DNA of 64,000 nt, taken from the NCBI GenBank assembly GCA_022495005.1, contig JAGYXB010001750.1:124001-188000 (forward strand), in the 5' to 3' direction. This document shows positions 46,795 through 57,360 of the stretch, in pieces. The notes under the pieces were generated by a model. The model had not been told where the DNA came from, made no database searches, and saw only the letters and a program-made list of their open reading frames with translations. The translations under genes and the position numbers were made by a program. Numbering within the stretch: position 1 is the stretch's first letter; each line of letters opens with the position of its first letter. This DNA is from Rhyacophila brunnea (taxonomy: Eukaryota; Arthropoda; Insecta; Trichoptera; Rhyacophilidae).

Positions 46795-47290
46795 GATTTT
46801 TTCTATTGGTTATAATATATTCTCTCAGAAAGTGTTTTTCAAAATTATATATGTTCAATAATCAGAATGATATATTCTTAAATCTTGTGAATTATTCGTT
46901 GAATAAAAGAAATAGTTAATTATAAATTATTAGCAAGTGCAAGTAGTTACATCTAAAAAATATTGGAGAAATTCCACGACGTCGGTTAGTAATCAAAGTA
47001 ATAGTAAATAGTTACCTACTTTGATTTAAGAAACAAAAATCGATTGCCAAAGTAGCTTGATTTGGAAGAGCACTGATGAGTAGGTATTAAAATTGACCAA
47101 TAGTTAAAATTTGTCGCTATTAGTATGTTACCTCGTAGCATAGTGGTATTTCAACGGATAGGGCGTAAACCTGGGAGATACGGGGTTCGATTCCCCGTCG
47201 GGTTGGCTTACTTTTTTTCAAAAAAGATTTTTTCTATTGGTTATAATATATTCTCTCAGAAAGTGTTTTTCAAAATTGTATATGTTTAAA
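46795..47290 (+). repeat. tRNA-like SINE-2 copy bounded by direct repeats of its tail
   Basis: The tail block TTTTTTCTATTGGTTATAAT ... CAGAAAGTGTTTTTCAAAAT occurs twice, at about 46,796-46,855 and 47,226-47,286. Between them lie ATTCGTTGAATAAAAGAAAT, the pre-core segment and a tRNA-like core (about 47,128-47,205; box-A-like GTAGCATAGTGG, stem AGG-GCGTAAA-CCT, box B GGTTCGATTCC at 47,184-47,194). The arrangement is tail, pre-core, core, tail. Confidence 0.8.
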
Positions 47291-47504
47291 AAAACTGAGT
47301 TGTTATAAAAATTACATAACCACCATAGGGATTAAGTAGGCGCAAGGTGTCAAAAAAACTAAAAAAAAACACCTCTAAAATTGTAAAAACTAATAAATTC
47401 CTTTAGAAACATAATATTCCAGAGCTTCTGTTTGTATTTGTTTTTTTTTTTGTTTTAAATATAATCATTATATTTATGTATTTATTTTATATCAATCTAA
47501 TTTA

Positions 47505-47890
47505 AACTAGAAAAAATTACTAAAAGGCAGCGCCACCTGTCAATATTCTTCGGTGTGGCTTAGTTCTGCAACATAAACTATTCTGATTAAAATTATATTT
47601 AGACTGTATCACCTCCCTATCTCTCCGTCAATTAATTAGAATATCGTTTAATACTTTCTATATACTCGATATGCTACTACTGCACTGTAAGTATCTGTCA
47701 AACTATTAAGAGGGTATCATGTCATTTGTTTTCATTCACGACCTGACTATTTTTTTTTTTCAAATTTAGAATTTTCGTGTATCCTTACCCAAGTTAAAAC
47801 ATTCTCTCCCTGTCGCTCTCACCCATTTACATAATACTGTTTTTTACATATTATATGTTTTCTCTCATGTGTCACCGATAAATTAAAACA
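47505..47890 (-). repeat. Dispersed repeat, inverted relative to 31,730-32,095
   Basis: It carries reverse complements of the 31.7-32.1 kb blocks, starting CTAGAAAAAATTAC and GGCAGCGCCACCTGTCAATA, then ATATACTCGATATGCTACTA and TTCTCTCCCTGTCGCTCTCA. Noncoding. Confidence 0.7.
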
Positions 47891-48135
47891 AATATATATA
47901 ATAATATTTATCAACCTATAGTTAAATGTTCTAGCTATCAAAACGTTAATTTATATCCATGTTGGAGAAGTTAATTCCAAATATAAATCACTAACATTTA
48001 CATAATTTTCTTCTAAGTTAATTTTCCCTGAATTACTGGGGAGAGCCTAATATGTAAATCAATATTATTATCAGTATCATCAGCTCGAACAGGTGAAAAA
48101 CTACGTCTATCTGGGACAACAAGTATCTATTACTC
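47891..48135. other. Unique DNA, nothing recognised
   Basis: No gene or repeat recognised. Confidence 0.35.
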
Positions 48136-48357
48136 CGACCATGTCCGATCCTGATAGGATCATATGGGCCTCCACAGAGTGGAGGTTTGTATTGACAGAT
48201 TTTGTTTTTTACGAGAAATGGATGTCAGCCACTTGCTCAACCTATTAGGTCCATACCCTGACACACACAAATTGAAAAACAATATGTGTACTTGCCAGAC
48301 TCAGGATTCGACCCACGGCTTTATAGTCCAACGCTTAAGCCGCGCGGCCACCGTGGG
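48136..48357 (-). repeat. SINE-1 copy, full length
   Basis: CCGACCATGTCCGATCCTGA at the left, the CCTCCACAGAGTGGAGG hairpin, CAGCCACTTGCTCAACCTAT, and a tRNA-like head ending CGCGCGGCCACCGTGGG. The box B region has lost about 9 nt. Very similar to the copy at 55.5 kb. The frames crossing it are not genes. Confidence 0.93.
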
Positions 48358-48374
48358 AATAATATCATTAAAAA

Positions 48375-48834
48375 TGAGTTCCCACTGTGCCTAAAGCGCA
48401 AAGTTTTCAACCAGTGTGTGCTTCCCGTAATCACATATGCGTGTGAAACCCTAAATAAAAGAGAGATGCAGATAGCGTAGCACAGCGTAGAATGGAGAGG
48501 TACATGCTGGGCATAACGCGAAAGGACAAAAAGCAAAATAAGTGGATAAGGAAACAGACAAGCGTTTGCGATATAATAGAATTTGCTAAAAGCCTCAAAT
48601 GAAAATGGGCTGGACACATAGCTCGAAGAAGTGATAATCGCTGGACAATGGTACCCAAGAGGTATAAAGTGTCCGCAAGGTAGACCTAAAGGCCGCTGGA
48701 TCGATGAATGTTCTGCGGAAGTACGTGGAAACGCAACGCACAAGACTGAGAGAAGTGGAATAAGTTTGGAAATGCCTTCATCAAGCAGTGGATAGATTCA
48801 GGCTAATGATGATGACGATGATGACATTATGTAG
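48375..48834 (+). pseudogene. LINE C-terminal fragment with (GATGAT)n tail (type delta)
   Basis: Plus-strand pieces in shifting frames: LKRKVFNQCVLPVITYACET, then MERYMLGITRKDKKQNKWIR, SVCDIIEFAKSLKWKWAGHI (one stop) and ARRSDNRW. The order VLPVITYACET, then MLGI, then WAGHIARR is the C-terminal tail of RTE-type LINEs. It ends in an ATGATGATGACGATGATGAC microsatellite at 48,812-48,832, a typical RTE-type 3' end. The 5' end abuts the SINE-1 copy. Confidence 0.88.
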
Positions 48835-48850
48835 TTATTTATTTTATTTT

Positions 48851-49137
48851 GTTCTTCTTCTTATTGTGCCATCCACTAGCGGAGGTCGGCCACCATCAAG
48901 GCGATCTTAGATTTATCGTCTGCTATCAAGAACAGTTCAGTGGAGCTGCACACGTACTAATCACGTAGGTTCTTTAGCCACGGAATGCGGCGTCGTCCTC
49001 TGCTACGTTTACCATTGATATTTCCTTGAATGGCAAGTTAGGGAATACTGTACTTTTGTCCTCTCATTATGTGGCCGAGGTACTGTAGTTTCCTGGTTTT
49101 GATACTACACAGAACTTCTCGGTCCTTCTCCGACTTT
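48851..49137 (-). pseudogene. LINE 3'-end fragment (RTE-like, type alpha), second copy
   Basis: It matches 5,783-6,060 over its length: GGAGGTCGGCCACCATCAAG, GAACAGTTCAGTGGAGCTGC, TTTACCATTGATATTTCCTT and GTACTGTAGTTTCCTGGTTT. The GAAGAAGAA tail (minus) is at 48,862-48,854. Minus-strand frames are interrupted. Confidence 0.85.
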
Positions 49138-49519
49138 ACTTGACTTTATTCGCTATATTAGATATTCTATTTTTGTATTTACTTTTGTAAACAATAGTTT
49201 GCGTTATAAATATAGAGTGCATATTAATAAAATACATAATATCCATACAACACGACGTTTGCATTACAAACGTCAACATAAACATTCCTGATTTAGAAAT
49301 AAATGTTTGTTGTTTACTTTGGAATTTATATTATGTTTTAAATTAAATAAGTATAGAATATTTTTCTAATATTAGCATACCGTCAGCATGCATTCTAATT
49401 ATGGAGCAATTCTGTAGAATAAAATATTTCGACAACATTTATTTCAGAATATTTTCTCTTGCATTGAAATCATTCTTTTTTTTGCTTAATTTAACAGTGT
49501 GTGTTTGTTTACTTTGCAG
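49138..49519. other. Probable intron upstream of the lectin-like exon
   Basis: AT-rich with no coding frame; it ends in a T-rich tract (TTTGTTTACTTTGCAG) that forms the acceptor of the exon at 49,520. Confidence 0.5.
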
Positions 49520-49623
49520 ACTGTCCGCACTGCGAGGACGAGACCACGCTGGGCATCAACAGATGGACGATGCCGCTCCTCAAGCTCGGCGAGAAGAGAT
49601 ACTACCTTGGCATCTTCTTCAAG
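49520..49623 (+). CDS. Internal exon of a C-type-lectin-like gene (partial gene)
   Basis: A 104-nt exon with clearly higher GC than its surroundings, bounded by an acceptor TTTACTTTGCAG and donor AAGGTGAGT. The upstream intron splits a codon after its first base; the exon then reads 34 full codons and ends on a codon boundary. The peptide starts with C-P-H-C, continues with INRWTMPLLKLGEKRYYLG and ends IFFK. I associate the segment KLGEKRYYLGIFFK with the start of the C-type lectin fold in a conserved insect secreted lectin, where the next exon would begin with a W-F-x-A-x-x-x-C-R helix; that exon was not found downstream in this window. Such lectins bind carbohydrate, usually outside the cell. 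Exon reality is well supported; the lectin assignment is from memory of the family. Confidence 0.72.
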
Positions 49624-49954
49624 GTGAGTTTCACATCAATAATTTATTATTTCCAAAGAGATTGGACATACGTCACATTTCGGAACATTTCAGAAACACG
49701 CCTACTAGAAAAAAATATTGATACTAAGCGGAACTCGCACCCGCATCCTTCGGACTCCGGTCAATGTGTTCTAGCAATAATTGAACCATCTGCTGTATAG
49801 CTAATTATACCGGAACTACCCTTTTATTCTTTAAACAATATGTAATAATATAGCTTTCTAATAACATACATAAATCAGAAAAAAAATATTTGTGCGAGCG
49901 AGACTCAAATCAAAGCAACCATCGGATTACGACCAATATCCTTTATAGATTATT
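49624..49954. other. Probable intron with decayed tRNA-like fragments
   Basis: About 49,690-49,800 (minus) reads like a worn tRNA-derived fragment (GGAACTCGCACCCGCATCC, GGTTCAATTATTGC on the minus strand), and 49,880-49,945 another. No exon seen. Confidence 0.35.
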
Positions 49955-50190
49955 ATTTATTTAAAAAAAAAAACACGTTGAGCACATAACACATTATCAA
50001 TTCAAGACGTTTGAGATACAACGTGACATTTAGAATAAAAACTACAAGTAAATCAACTAGAGAACAAGGTAGAGAAAAAATAATTTTATAGAAAAGAAAT
50101 AAAATAAAAAACAACAATAATTCAAAAAAATAAAAATTAAACAATAAAATAGAATTTTAAATTCGCTCGCTAATTGCCTCGCTATTGATG
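49955..50190 (-). repeat. LINE 3'-UTR fragment (Jockey/CR1-like family)
   Basis: Same as 29,899-30,240: ACGTTGAGCACATAACACAT, ATTTAGAATAAAAACTACAA, ending GCCTCGCTATTGATGCC. The A-rich tail is at the left end on the minus strand. It abuts the MITE at 50,194. Confidence 0.78.
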
Positions 50191-50193
50191 CCT

Positions 50194-50501
50194 GTGGGTC
50201 TATTCTATGCTTATCGACCGCTAACGTGATAAAGTGATAAATATTATCAAACTTAGGGTAGGTTTGTATCAAAATATTAGCACTTATTGTAACAATTACA
50301 CGAAGCTGGTTTTTATTGTTGCAATGAGTGCGATATTTTAACAGCACATATCTTGCTGCTGTTAAAATATCGCACTTATTGCAACAATAAAAACCAGCTT
50401 CGTGTAATTGTTACAATAAGTGCTAATATTTTGATACAAACCTACCCTAAGTTTGATACTATTTATCAATTTAGTGTTCGATAAGTATAGAATAGACCCA
50501 C
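50194..50501. mobile_element. MITE, TCTATTCTATACA family, copy 3 (near-perfect hairpin)
   Basis: GTGGGTCTATTCTATGCTTA at the left end mirrors TAAGTATAGAATAGACCCAC at the right. The arms are nearly perfect inward to CTGTTAAAATATCGCACT, leaving a very short loop near 50,345. Internal CACTTATTGTAACAATTACA is shared with the 9.1 and 30.7 kb copies. The most intact of the three, so possibly the youngest. Confidence 0.95.
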
Positions 50502-51371
50502 TGGTGAGCCTGACATGAGGAAACAGTGCTGTCACCGAAAATAGGTCATACTACGCATGTAATTGACGGGTGCATAAAAATTCAAATTTTCTAGAATACC
50601 GGGATTGGAAACTATACCACGCGAGAGCAGGTCTTGTCAGAGTTTGTCTAATAAAGAATTCTACATTCTTTAGTCATGTGAATGATTCGGTAAATATAGA
50701 AATAATGTTATAATTATTAGTGATTGGAAAACAGACAAGTAATATTATGATCTTACTGTATTACAAGACTCGATAGCCGATTTCAGAACGTTTATATGGT
50801 AGTTAATTTGGTAACTATATAAATATACTTTTTTAATATAAATAATAATATTCGCTGCTTTAGAAGCAATGCATACATTTATATTATTTTTAAATATAAA
50901 AGAAAATGGTGGTGATGTATTGATGAAAATGTATTGTTTTTCTTTTATTTGATTTCTTTTGTTGATTTTATCTCATTTTTCATATAGGCAAATAATGATT
51001 ACACAATAATACAAATTATATCTTTGTAATAAAAATACCCAAGTGTTTTTCTCTGAGTGTGGTCAAAACAAAAGTAAATGTAAATATTGGAATCTGGACT
51101 GTGAAATTACTTGCGTTTAACTTAATCATTAACCTCAGTAACACTTGTGTTAACTTCACTTCAATTTATTTATATAAAAACTCCACCAACCTATACGAAG
51201 TCTTTTGTCAATGTCTTTGCTTATTTCCATCAAACTATAGTAAAATCTTTGTCTTCCAAATTCCTCTGAATAATTTGAAGAAATAAATTGTTAGTTATTA
51301 TTATTTTGGATAGTATAATATTTCACGAATGACATCCAGCGCTTTGGCATATCGATTTGCGTTTATCACAC
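50502..51371. other. AT-rich DNA, nothing recognised
   Basis: No gene recognised. 50,630-50,710 weakly resembles the SINE-2 tail. Confidence 0.35.
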
Positions 51372-51920
51372 GTAACATAAATTAATTTGAATTCTAATGG
51401 ATTCGAGTTTTGTACTATTCCATTTGAGTCGGTTTTTGCTACCCGGGTTTTGCCTTTCGGCATCTTCAGGCTTTATGTGCAGTCACCAAAAGGTAAATAC
51501 ACACTGTCAACGAATACAAATTAATGCTAACTTATATAATAAATTAATACAATAAAGTAGGTTAAACTTTATCACCCACCTATTAAGTCAAGGATCACAA
51601 TTAAAATATAACCAACAAATTATGAATAGTTGAAGTGTTTGTAAAAAACCTCTATCACTAACAATACAATCAATAGGCGTATACATCGTCAAATTCTAAT
51701 AATATAATAATCAATGAATACTACATTCAAGTGGTGTAAAATCGTCAATACTGGGAATTTAATGGAGTTAACTGATGAGATATATCAATAATATCTATCA
51801 GTTTTTAAAAAGTAATATTATTTAAACAATTAATATTCTTACATGCTACTATTTTTTTTATCCACTAGAATCTAAATTCAAATTCTATCAAGTACCTTTG
51901 ATTGATAGCATTAATGAAAT
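51372..51920. mobile_element. Fold-back-family element, CCCGGGT family
   Basis: The left end AATTCTAATGGATTCGAGTT, GTACTATTCCATTTGAGTCG and CTACCCGGGTTTTGCC match the left arm of 22,933. The interior (TCACCAAAAGG, CAATACAATAAAGTAGG, TATGAATAGTTGAAGTGTTT) matches too. The right end AAATTCTATCAAGTACCTTT matches, inverted, the left flank at 22,933. The right-hand CCCGGGT arm is missing here. Confidence 0.8.
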
Positions 51921-51975
51921 AAATTTGAATTTGAATATTCACACATGTTTGTTATTTTAGTAACATCGTATGGAG

Positions 51976-52633
51976 CAGGGGTTCTTAACCTTTTTGCGGT
52001 AGCGGGCACATTTGAGATTTGGGATAATAGTAGCGGGCGCACATCGGATTACTAAATATTCTTCAAAACACTATCTTAAAATCGTTCGATTTTAATATGA
52101 TGTCATTTTGAATATCTAAAATTTTTTCTTCAATTTATGGTGTCTTCTTGGAGAATTTCCGCTATGGAATTAGCAATTTTAGTGATGTCTACGTTTGTAC
52201 TGAAAGGATTTTAAAAAAATGTAGCCACCGGTTCGATAATGAAAAATTGCTAATAACTATTGAGTATTAAATAATAATTTTCACTTTTTTCATCCTTGAA
52301 AAATGTACAAGAGAATTTTTCGAAAAAATATTTATCCAACATTTTTAGCTTTGAAGGTTTTTATAGAACTAATAATTTCTGCAATATCGTTATTTTTTCC
52401 CCAAAGTTCAAGATTAAATTGTTTAATTTGATGATAGTAATATATAATTGTTCGAATGTTTGACCTTTTGAAATGAAAATTTTTTAAATCTCAAATCTCA
52501 AAAATATGGATATTTTGTTTCGATTTCAATAAATAATTTTATTATAAAATAAAATATTATTTTTTTCGTTATTTAATACTTGCCAGGGGCGCACGAAAAT
52601 GGCTCCCCGCGGGCACGCGGTTAAGAACCCCTG
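51976..52633. mobile_element. hAT MITE, CAGGGGTTCTTAACC ends
   Basis: A perfect 8-bp duplication GTATGGAG (51,968-51,975 and 52,634-52,641) flanks CAGGGGTTCTTAACC and GGTTAAGAACCCCTG, a perfect 15-bp terminal inverted repeat. Subterminal GTAGCGGGC / GCGGGCACGCG. 658 bp with no coding frame. Confidence 0.96.
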
Positions 52634-52667
52634 GTATGGAGGATTGGACCTCTAATTTATTATATGA

Positions 52668-52931
52668 ATTGAGTGGTTCACACGCATAGTAAACCAAGTC
52701 CATTCTGGCTATTTTTGAGTAAGCTAGGTTCAAACATAATATTTGAGTATTTCTAATTCTGTAAGGGTATGGATTGCAAATCTAACGTGTTATTTTGAGT
52801 ACATTTAAGTTATTATATAAGGGAAATCATACCCTTACAGACTAAGAAATACTCCAAAATTATGTTTCAACCTAGCTAACTCTAAAATAACCAGAATGGA
52901 ATTGGTTTACTATGCTTGTGAACCTCTCAAT
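52668..52931. mobile_element. Palindromic MITE, ATTGAGWGGTTCAC ends
   Basis: The left ATTGAGTGGTTCACACGCAT and CATAGTAAACCAAGTCCATT are mirrored at the right by AATGGAATTGGTTTACTATG and GTGAACCTCTCAAT. The arms run inward to TGTAAGGGTATG / CATACCCTTACA, so the whole 264 bp is one long hairpin. Noncoding. Confidence 0.88.
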
Positions 52932-53699
52932 TGTCACTCCATATCGAATTTAAAGTCCATAACGAGAAATGTGCTAAAAACTTTTTCATCTGGACAGAAA
53001 AAAGCTTCAGATTGTAGCTTATCTTTTATATTATTGGGTAGATAAATACATCGACATAAGTGTAATAATCTTATAATATTTTGTTTGGAAGGAATAATGA
53101 CTACAATGAATTGGTACTTTACATCGCGGATTGGAAAAAATCTAGTTTTTTTAAAATCTCCATAATACTTCTCTGTGACGATGTTGATTACATATTTAAA
53201 ATCTGGGTGTGGGAGATCGCTTTCCGATGCAAATCACGCAAAAAGTGTGATGCAAACACTAAAACTGAATTAATGGTATCTTTAACCTTTGTAGAATCAA
53301 ACCTGAACAACGTATGATTACTAAATAAATTTAGTAGATAAATTATTAAAATACTATATCAAATTTCATGTAATTAAACACGCGTTGCTATTCAATTTAA
53401 TAAAAAAATCACCGTTCAAAAATGGTTCCGTATATTGTAAAAATATATCAAAAATCGTGATGTCAAAACCAAACTTCTGTTTCAGAACAAAAGAACGAAA
53501 CAGATTTATTCATTGCAAATGCTGTAGGAGATGAATTTCGACTGTCCCATGGACGGTCAAGCGGGATAGAGCATTCAGTGTCGCTCAGTTGAACTTCCAA
53601 TATGTACGTTTTATGGTTACAATGCACATCAGTATAGCACCATAGTATATACAATATGGTGATACAGATGATAATATGGTATAACTATATCAGATTTAA
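52932..53699. other. Unique DNA, nothing recognised
   Basis: A 78-codon frame at 53,081-53,317 has no family motif and no splice context. Confidence 0.35.
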
Positions 53700-54075
53700 G
53701 CCGACCGGACCCTCAAAGGAGTCTAGGACGATTTGGCACTGGGACAACTGGACGCCACGCAATTCGAAATTAAATATACGTTAGGTACTTATAGGATATT
53801 TTAAAAAGAATATTTAATATTATTATTTATATTTAAATTATTATTTATTATGATTTAATAGTTGGTGAGAATTTAAATATGCACACGTAAATAATTATTT
53901 AATCGTGCACATGGTAATTCTCAATTCGCAATAAAAAAACATTATGTTAAGAGTAAAATGAATTAAAACTACTAAGTAGTAGATAGAAACTGATTAAAAT
54001 TCCTCGTCCTCGTTCTGTATACGTGTCTACGACAGTACGGCGTCCAATTGTCCTGGAGTCTAGTTGTCCCATTCC
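53700..54075. mobile_element. Imperfect inverted repeat, GGACAACTGGACGCC arms
   Basis: GGGACAACTGGACGCC near 53,741 is mirrored by GGCGTCCAATTGTCC near 54,040, followed by CTAGTTGTCCC. A related sequence (GGGACAACTGAACGCC) lies near 15,260. Ends undefined. Confidence 0.5.
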
Positions 54076-54281
54076 CTCCTCAAAGTTAGTAAAAGGTGTA
54101 ACAAATGGGCCTCGGTATTCCGGCAGTCGTTTTATGTGCATAACTCCATAAGATTTCTTTGTAAACCAATTCTAAAAACATTTCTTTGCTAATTTTGCCG
54201 TTGCTTACAAACGTAGTTCTACGTCCGGAAACTCCCTTTCTCTTTTTGATTACATCACCAACATAGATAATGTCACTTTAA

Positions 54282-54844
54282 GGCATAAAGCCCACTAAAG
54301 CGGGCGAGCGGGGTGCTCGCTCATTTTTGCAATTTGGGTATGATTGGGTATGATAATTTGGGAATGACGAATATAACGCCACGCGCGCCTTATATTTCAA
54401 CGCACACAGAATCGAGCGCGGCGTCCTTGACGTCATAGCACGACAATAAAACGAAAATACCATGCGAAACCGACCAGCGAAAGGGGCGCAAGGGTCACTA
54501 ATTTACTCGGCGGCGGGAGCGTCGTCAAACAGGCGCGCGCTTTTTAAGCATAGGTACACATATTTTAATTTATTCTACACCGTGCGGCTTACATCGCTTA
54601 TTGTTAATACAAATAATAACTTACTATTCTAGCACAATGACATCATTGTGAAAATGAATTTAGAGCGGACAAATAAATTACTAAATTTTATAGCTTTGCA
54701 AAGAAACACGAAGCGAAATGTGATCGGCGCCGCTTTTTACATATGTGAAAGGTAATGCGCGGCAAGAGGCGTGTGATTATGGTTATGTATATACGCTTCT
54801 CATGCCGACTGCGCCCGTTCGTCCGCTTTGGTGGGCTTTATGCC
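54282..54844. mobile_element. CpG-rich MITE, GGCATAAAGCCCAC ends
   Basis: The terminal repeats GGCATAAAGCCCACTAAAGC and GCTTTGGTGGGCTTTATGCC are inverted with one mismatch. The 563-bp interior is much richer in GC and CpG (CACGCGCGCC, GGCGGCGGGAGCGTC, CGGCGCCGC) than the surrounding DNA. TTAA adjoins the left end only. No target duplication or coding frame was seen. Confidence 0.85.
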
Positions 54845-55377
54845 CAACTCGTGATGAATATTAGTTTGGCCTACCTACCGCATTAAGAGTGCCTTACCGT
54901 GTTTCCTTTCCAGATGTATGTAGTGATTAAGTAGATTGTGATCACCTGCAAAATAAAAATAAAAAAGTAACCATAATTTTCTTGATTGTACAATATCTCA
55001 TCATTTATATAGTTATGAATGGTACACCTGGAAAAACCAAAATCATTTAAAGCGTAAATTATTTCTCACGATCAAATTGAATTCAAAATGAGGTGTGCAA
55101 TACATTCCTTTTCAGTCGTTACAAAGCCACGGTCAATTTGAATAATTCGAATGTTATAATATTAATATGAATTTCATGGACTGGAGTAAATTCTTTGCGT
55201 AATAAATAAGGTACCTAAATAAGAATTTAGTAACGCGGTCAAGAATGACGCGGAGTTAGTTCATAAAATGCCCACGCGATCACCACAATCAACATTTAAC
55301 CGGACCTCAATACAAAAGTTGTATTCATAATGTTAATGTGTCATAACCAGAGCTCGGAATTTGCAAACCATCCCATA
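54845..55377. other. Unique DNA, nothing recognised
   Basis: No gene or repeat recognised. Confidence 0.35.
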
Positions 55378-55492
55378 TAGTGCAGGATCCCATAGACTTC
55401 TCGTATACATAATATGCGGAACGCATTCTGACAATTGGATTAGGTTTTAGGGGTCACCAAGATATATAATGTCGATGTTGCCAGGCGATATT

Positions 55493-55754
55493 TTTTTTTT
55501 TTCGACCATGTCCGATCCTGATAGGATCATATGGGCCTCCACAGAGTGGAGGTTTGTATTGACAGATTTTGTTTTTTACGAGAAATGGATGTCAGCCACT
55601 TGCTCAACCTATTAGGTCCATACCCTGACACACACAAATTGAAAAACAATTTTTGTACTTGCCAGACCCAGGATTCGAACCTGGGACCCACGGCTTTGTA
55701 GTCCAACGCTTATGCCGCGCGGCCACCGTGGTATTAGTGGTATTAGTGATACTA
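55493..55754 (-). repeat. SINE-1 copy inserted in the left arm of the palindrome
   Basis: TCGACCATGTCCGATCCTGA to GCCGCGCGGCCACCGTGG (about 55,500-55,731), full length, with an intact box B on the minus strand (GGTTCGAATCC, near 55,674-55,684). Target duplication GCGATATT at 55,485-55,492 and 55,755-55,762. The right arm has the uninterrupted site (AATATCGCC near 57,992), so the insertion followed the formation of the palindrome. Confidence 0.95.
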
Positions 55755-56234
55755 GCGATATTAGTGGTCAATTTTTTTTTATTGAGGTTTTGATTTTTTT
55801 TCTTATAACCCACCAAAAATTGTTCTGAATTCTTCAATAAAACCAAGACCGAATCAGGGATTGATTTAAAATGCAATAATTGTACCATGCCATCGGCATG
55901 GTCGTAGAACGGTTCGTCCCATTTGAAAAAATAAAAATAGCGGGTAGTGCAATGTGATCAAAATTATCGATTCTTAGGATCCTCCTTGGCTTAAATTATT
56001 TTATTTAGTAGCATTTTTGTATAAAATCACCCAGATTGGTTTCTTTACTATATCTATGCTTATGACATTAGTTTTAGTATTATGGTTAATCCAGAAACAG
56101 TGTAGGTTGCATATAGAGGTAGGTGAATAAATAAAATAACGATAACCACTAACCACACTAAGTACACATTTATTAAAAAAAAGAAACAACAAGTCAAGTG
56201 TTCAAACTGCTTTAAGTAAAGTATCATGATCACA

Positions 56235-56395
56235 GTTTTTACAAACACTACTTACACATTTGCACAATGATATACATGTCAAAGCCGATTTCTTATAACT
56301 ACATGATAATGTACGGCAGTTAGAATTACATTTGCATGGTTTAACTAAATAATTTGTTAAAGGTTCATTCGTGATTAATTATCTTGGATACAAAT
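56235..56395 (-). pseudogene. Cys-rich C-terminal segment, left-arm copy
   Basis: The minus strand encodes a motif of paired cysteines (C-x-C-x3-C-x4-C, then C-x3-C-x-C), in the same direction as, and downstream of, the central minus-strand protein remnant; this is its expected C-terminus. The inverted duplicate is at 57,361-57,549. Confidence 0.65.
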
Positions 56396-56508
56396 TATTT
56401 TCTCGTAACTCATAGCCAAGTTGAAGGAAATAAATAGGCTCAAATAGTGGATCAGGTGAGCTTTTCCATAAATAAACCTGTGCTGAAGCCTTTAAATATT
56501 GTAAATAC

Positions 56509-57246
56509 GATGAATCATATCACTCTTGACAAATTTAAACTAAATCCAATATTTTGGGAAATAAATTTATATCGAAGTTCATCCGCTGTTGTTTTTTTGT
56601 TTATAAATGAGTAAGTGCAAACTTTTTCCAGGTCTTGTTACTGCTGTGGTCTCCAACAATCCATTTCATAAAGCTGAAAGTGCATCTTGGACAAAACTCA
56701 TTAACGAGATGGTTACAGCTTGTTTTTTTTGTACCTATTCGACTAGTGGTGTCGCAGCCGGTTAAAGAATGTAATGCCGGCAAAATATTACAAATATTTC
56801 AAGAGATTCAGCTGCCAAATGGCATCCTAAAATACGGGATTTCTTCTGAGATCTCTTAAACAATAATCCACGGCAACCAATCGTTGCAAGTTTATTCCAG
56901 AAATAAATGCCTAAGATTAAAACATCTGTATCGGGACTGTAATAATCTCCAAATTTTGCATTTTTACAGCATGAAATATATGAGAGCATTCTAGAGTCTG
57001 CTTCTAAATGATTTTTATTTTAAATCAATGGCGTCAGTGAAAATTGATCCCTTCAATTTAAACCATAGTGTGTGGTCGTCAAATCCACCATAAATGTACA
57101 GCTCACTTTCTTCGTTGATTTTTGCAAATGTGAAGCAAAAGCAAATAAATTTAAAAAGCTGTAATTTATTTTGAGGGCTCACAAAAAAATCTTTGCAATT
57201 AATCCACCACATCTAAGGGACGATCTCCAAGGCTTACATATTATAA
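56509..57246 (-). pseudogene. Repetitive insect protein remnant, SPDTDVLIL / LHSLTGCDTTS family
   Basis: Read on the minus strand, in order: NEESELYIYGGFDDHTLWF near 57,110, YYSPDTDVLILGIYFW near 56,935, GCRGLLFK, and finally LPALHSLTGCDTTSRIGTKK near 56,770-56,710 plus a lysine-rich KTWKK. The pairing of SPDTDVL with H-x-x-T-G-C-D-T-T-S is familiar from a large family of near-identical uncharacterised proteins in insects and other animals, thought to derive from mobile elements. Frameshifts break it, so it is not functional. The Cys-rich C-terminus continues into the left arm. Confidence 0.75.
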
Positions 57247-57360
57247 GTATTTACACTGTTTAAGGGCTTCAGCACAAGTTTATTTAAGAAAAAGCTCATC
57301 TGATCTACTATTGAGCCTATTGATTTCCAATAACTTGGCTATGAGTTACGAGAACATAAA

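Noticed and set aside
48164..48394. 76-codon open frame
   Set aside because: Lies in SINE-1 and its flank; equivalent frames appear in other SINE copies.
48321..48743. 140-codon minus-strand frame
   Set aside because: Antisense shadow of the plus-strand type-delta LINE fragment.
55604..55888. 94-codon minus-strand frame
   Set aside because: Crosses the SINE into the palindrome arm; a chimera of two repeats.
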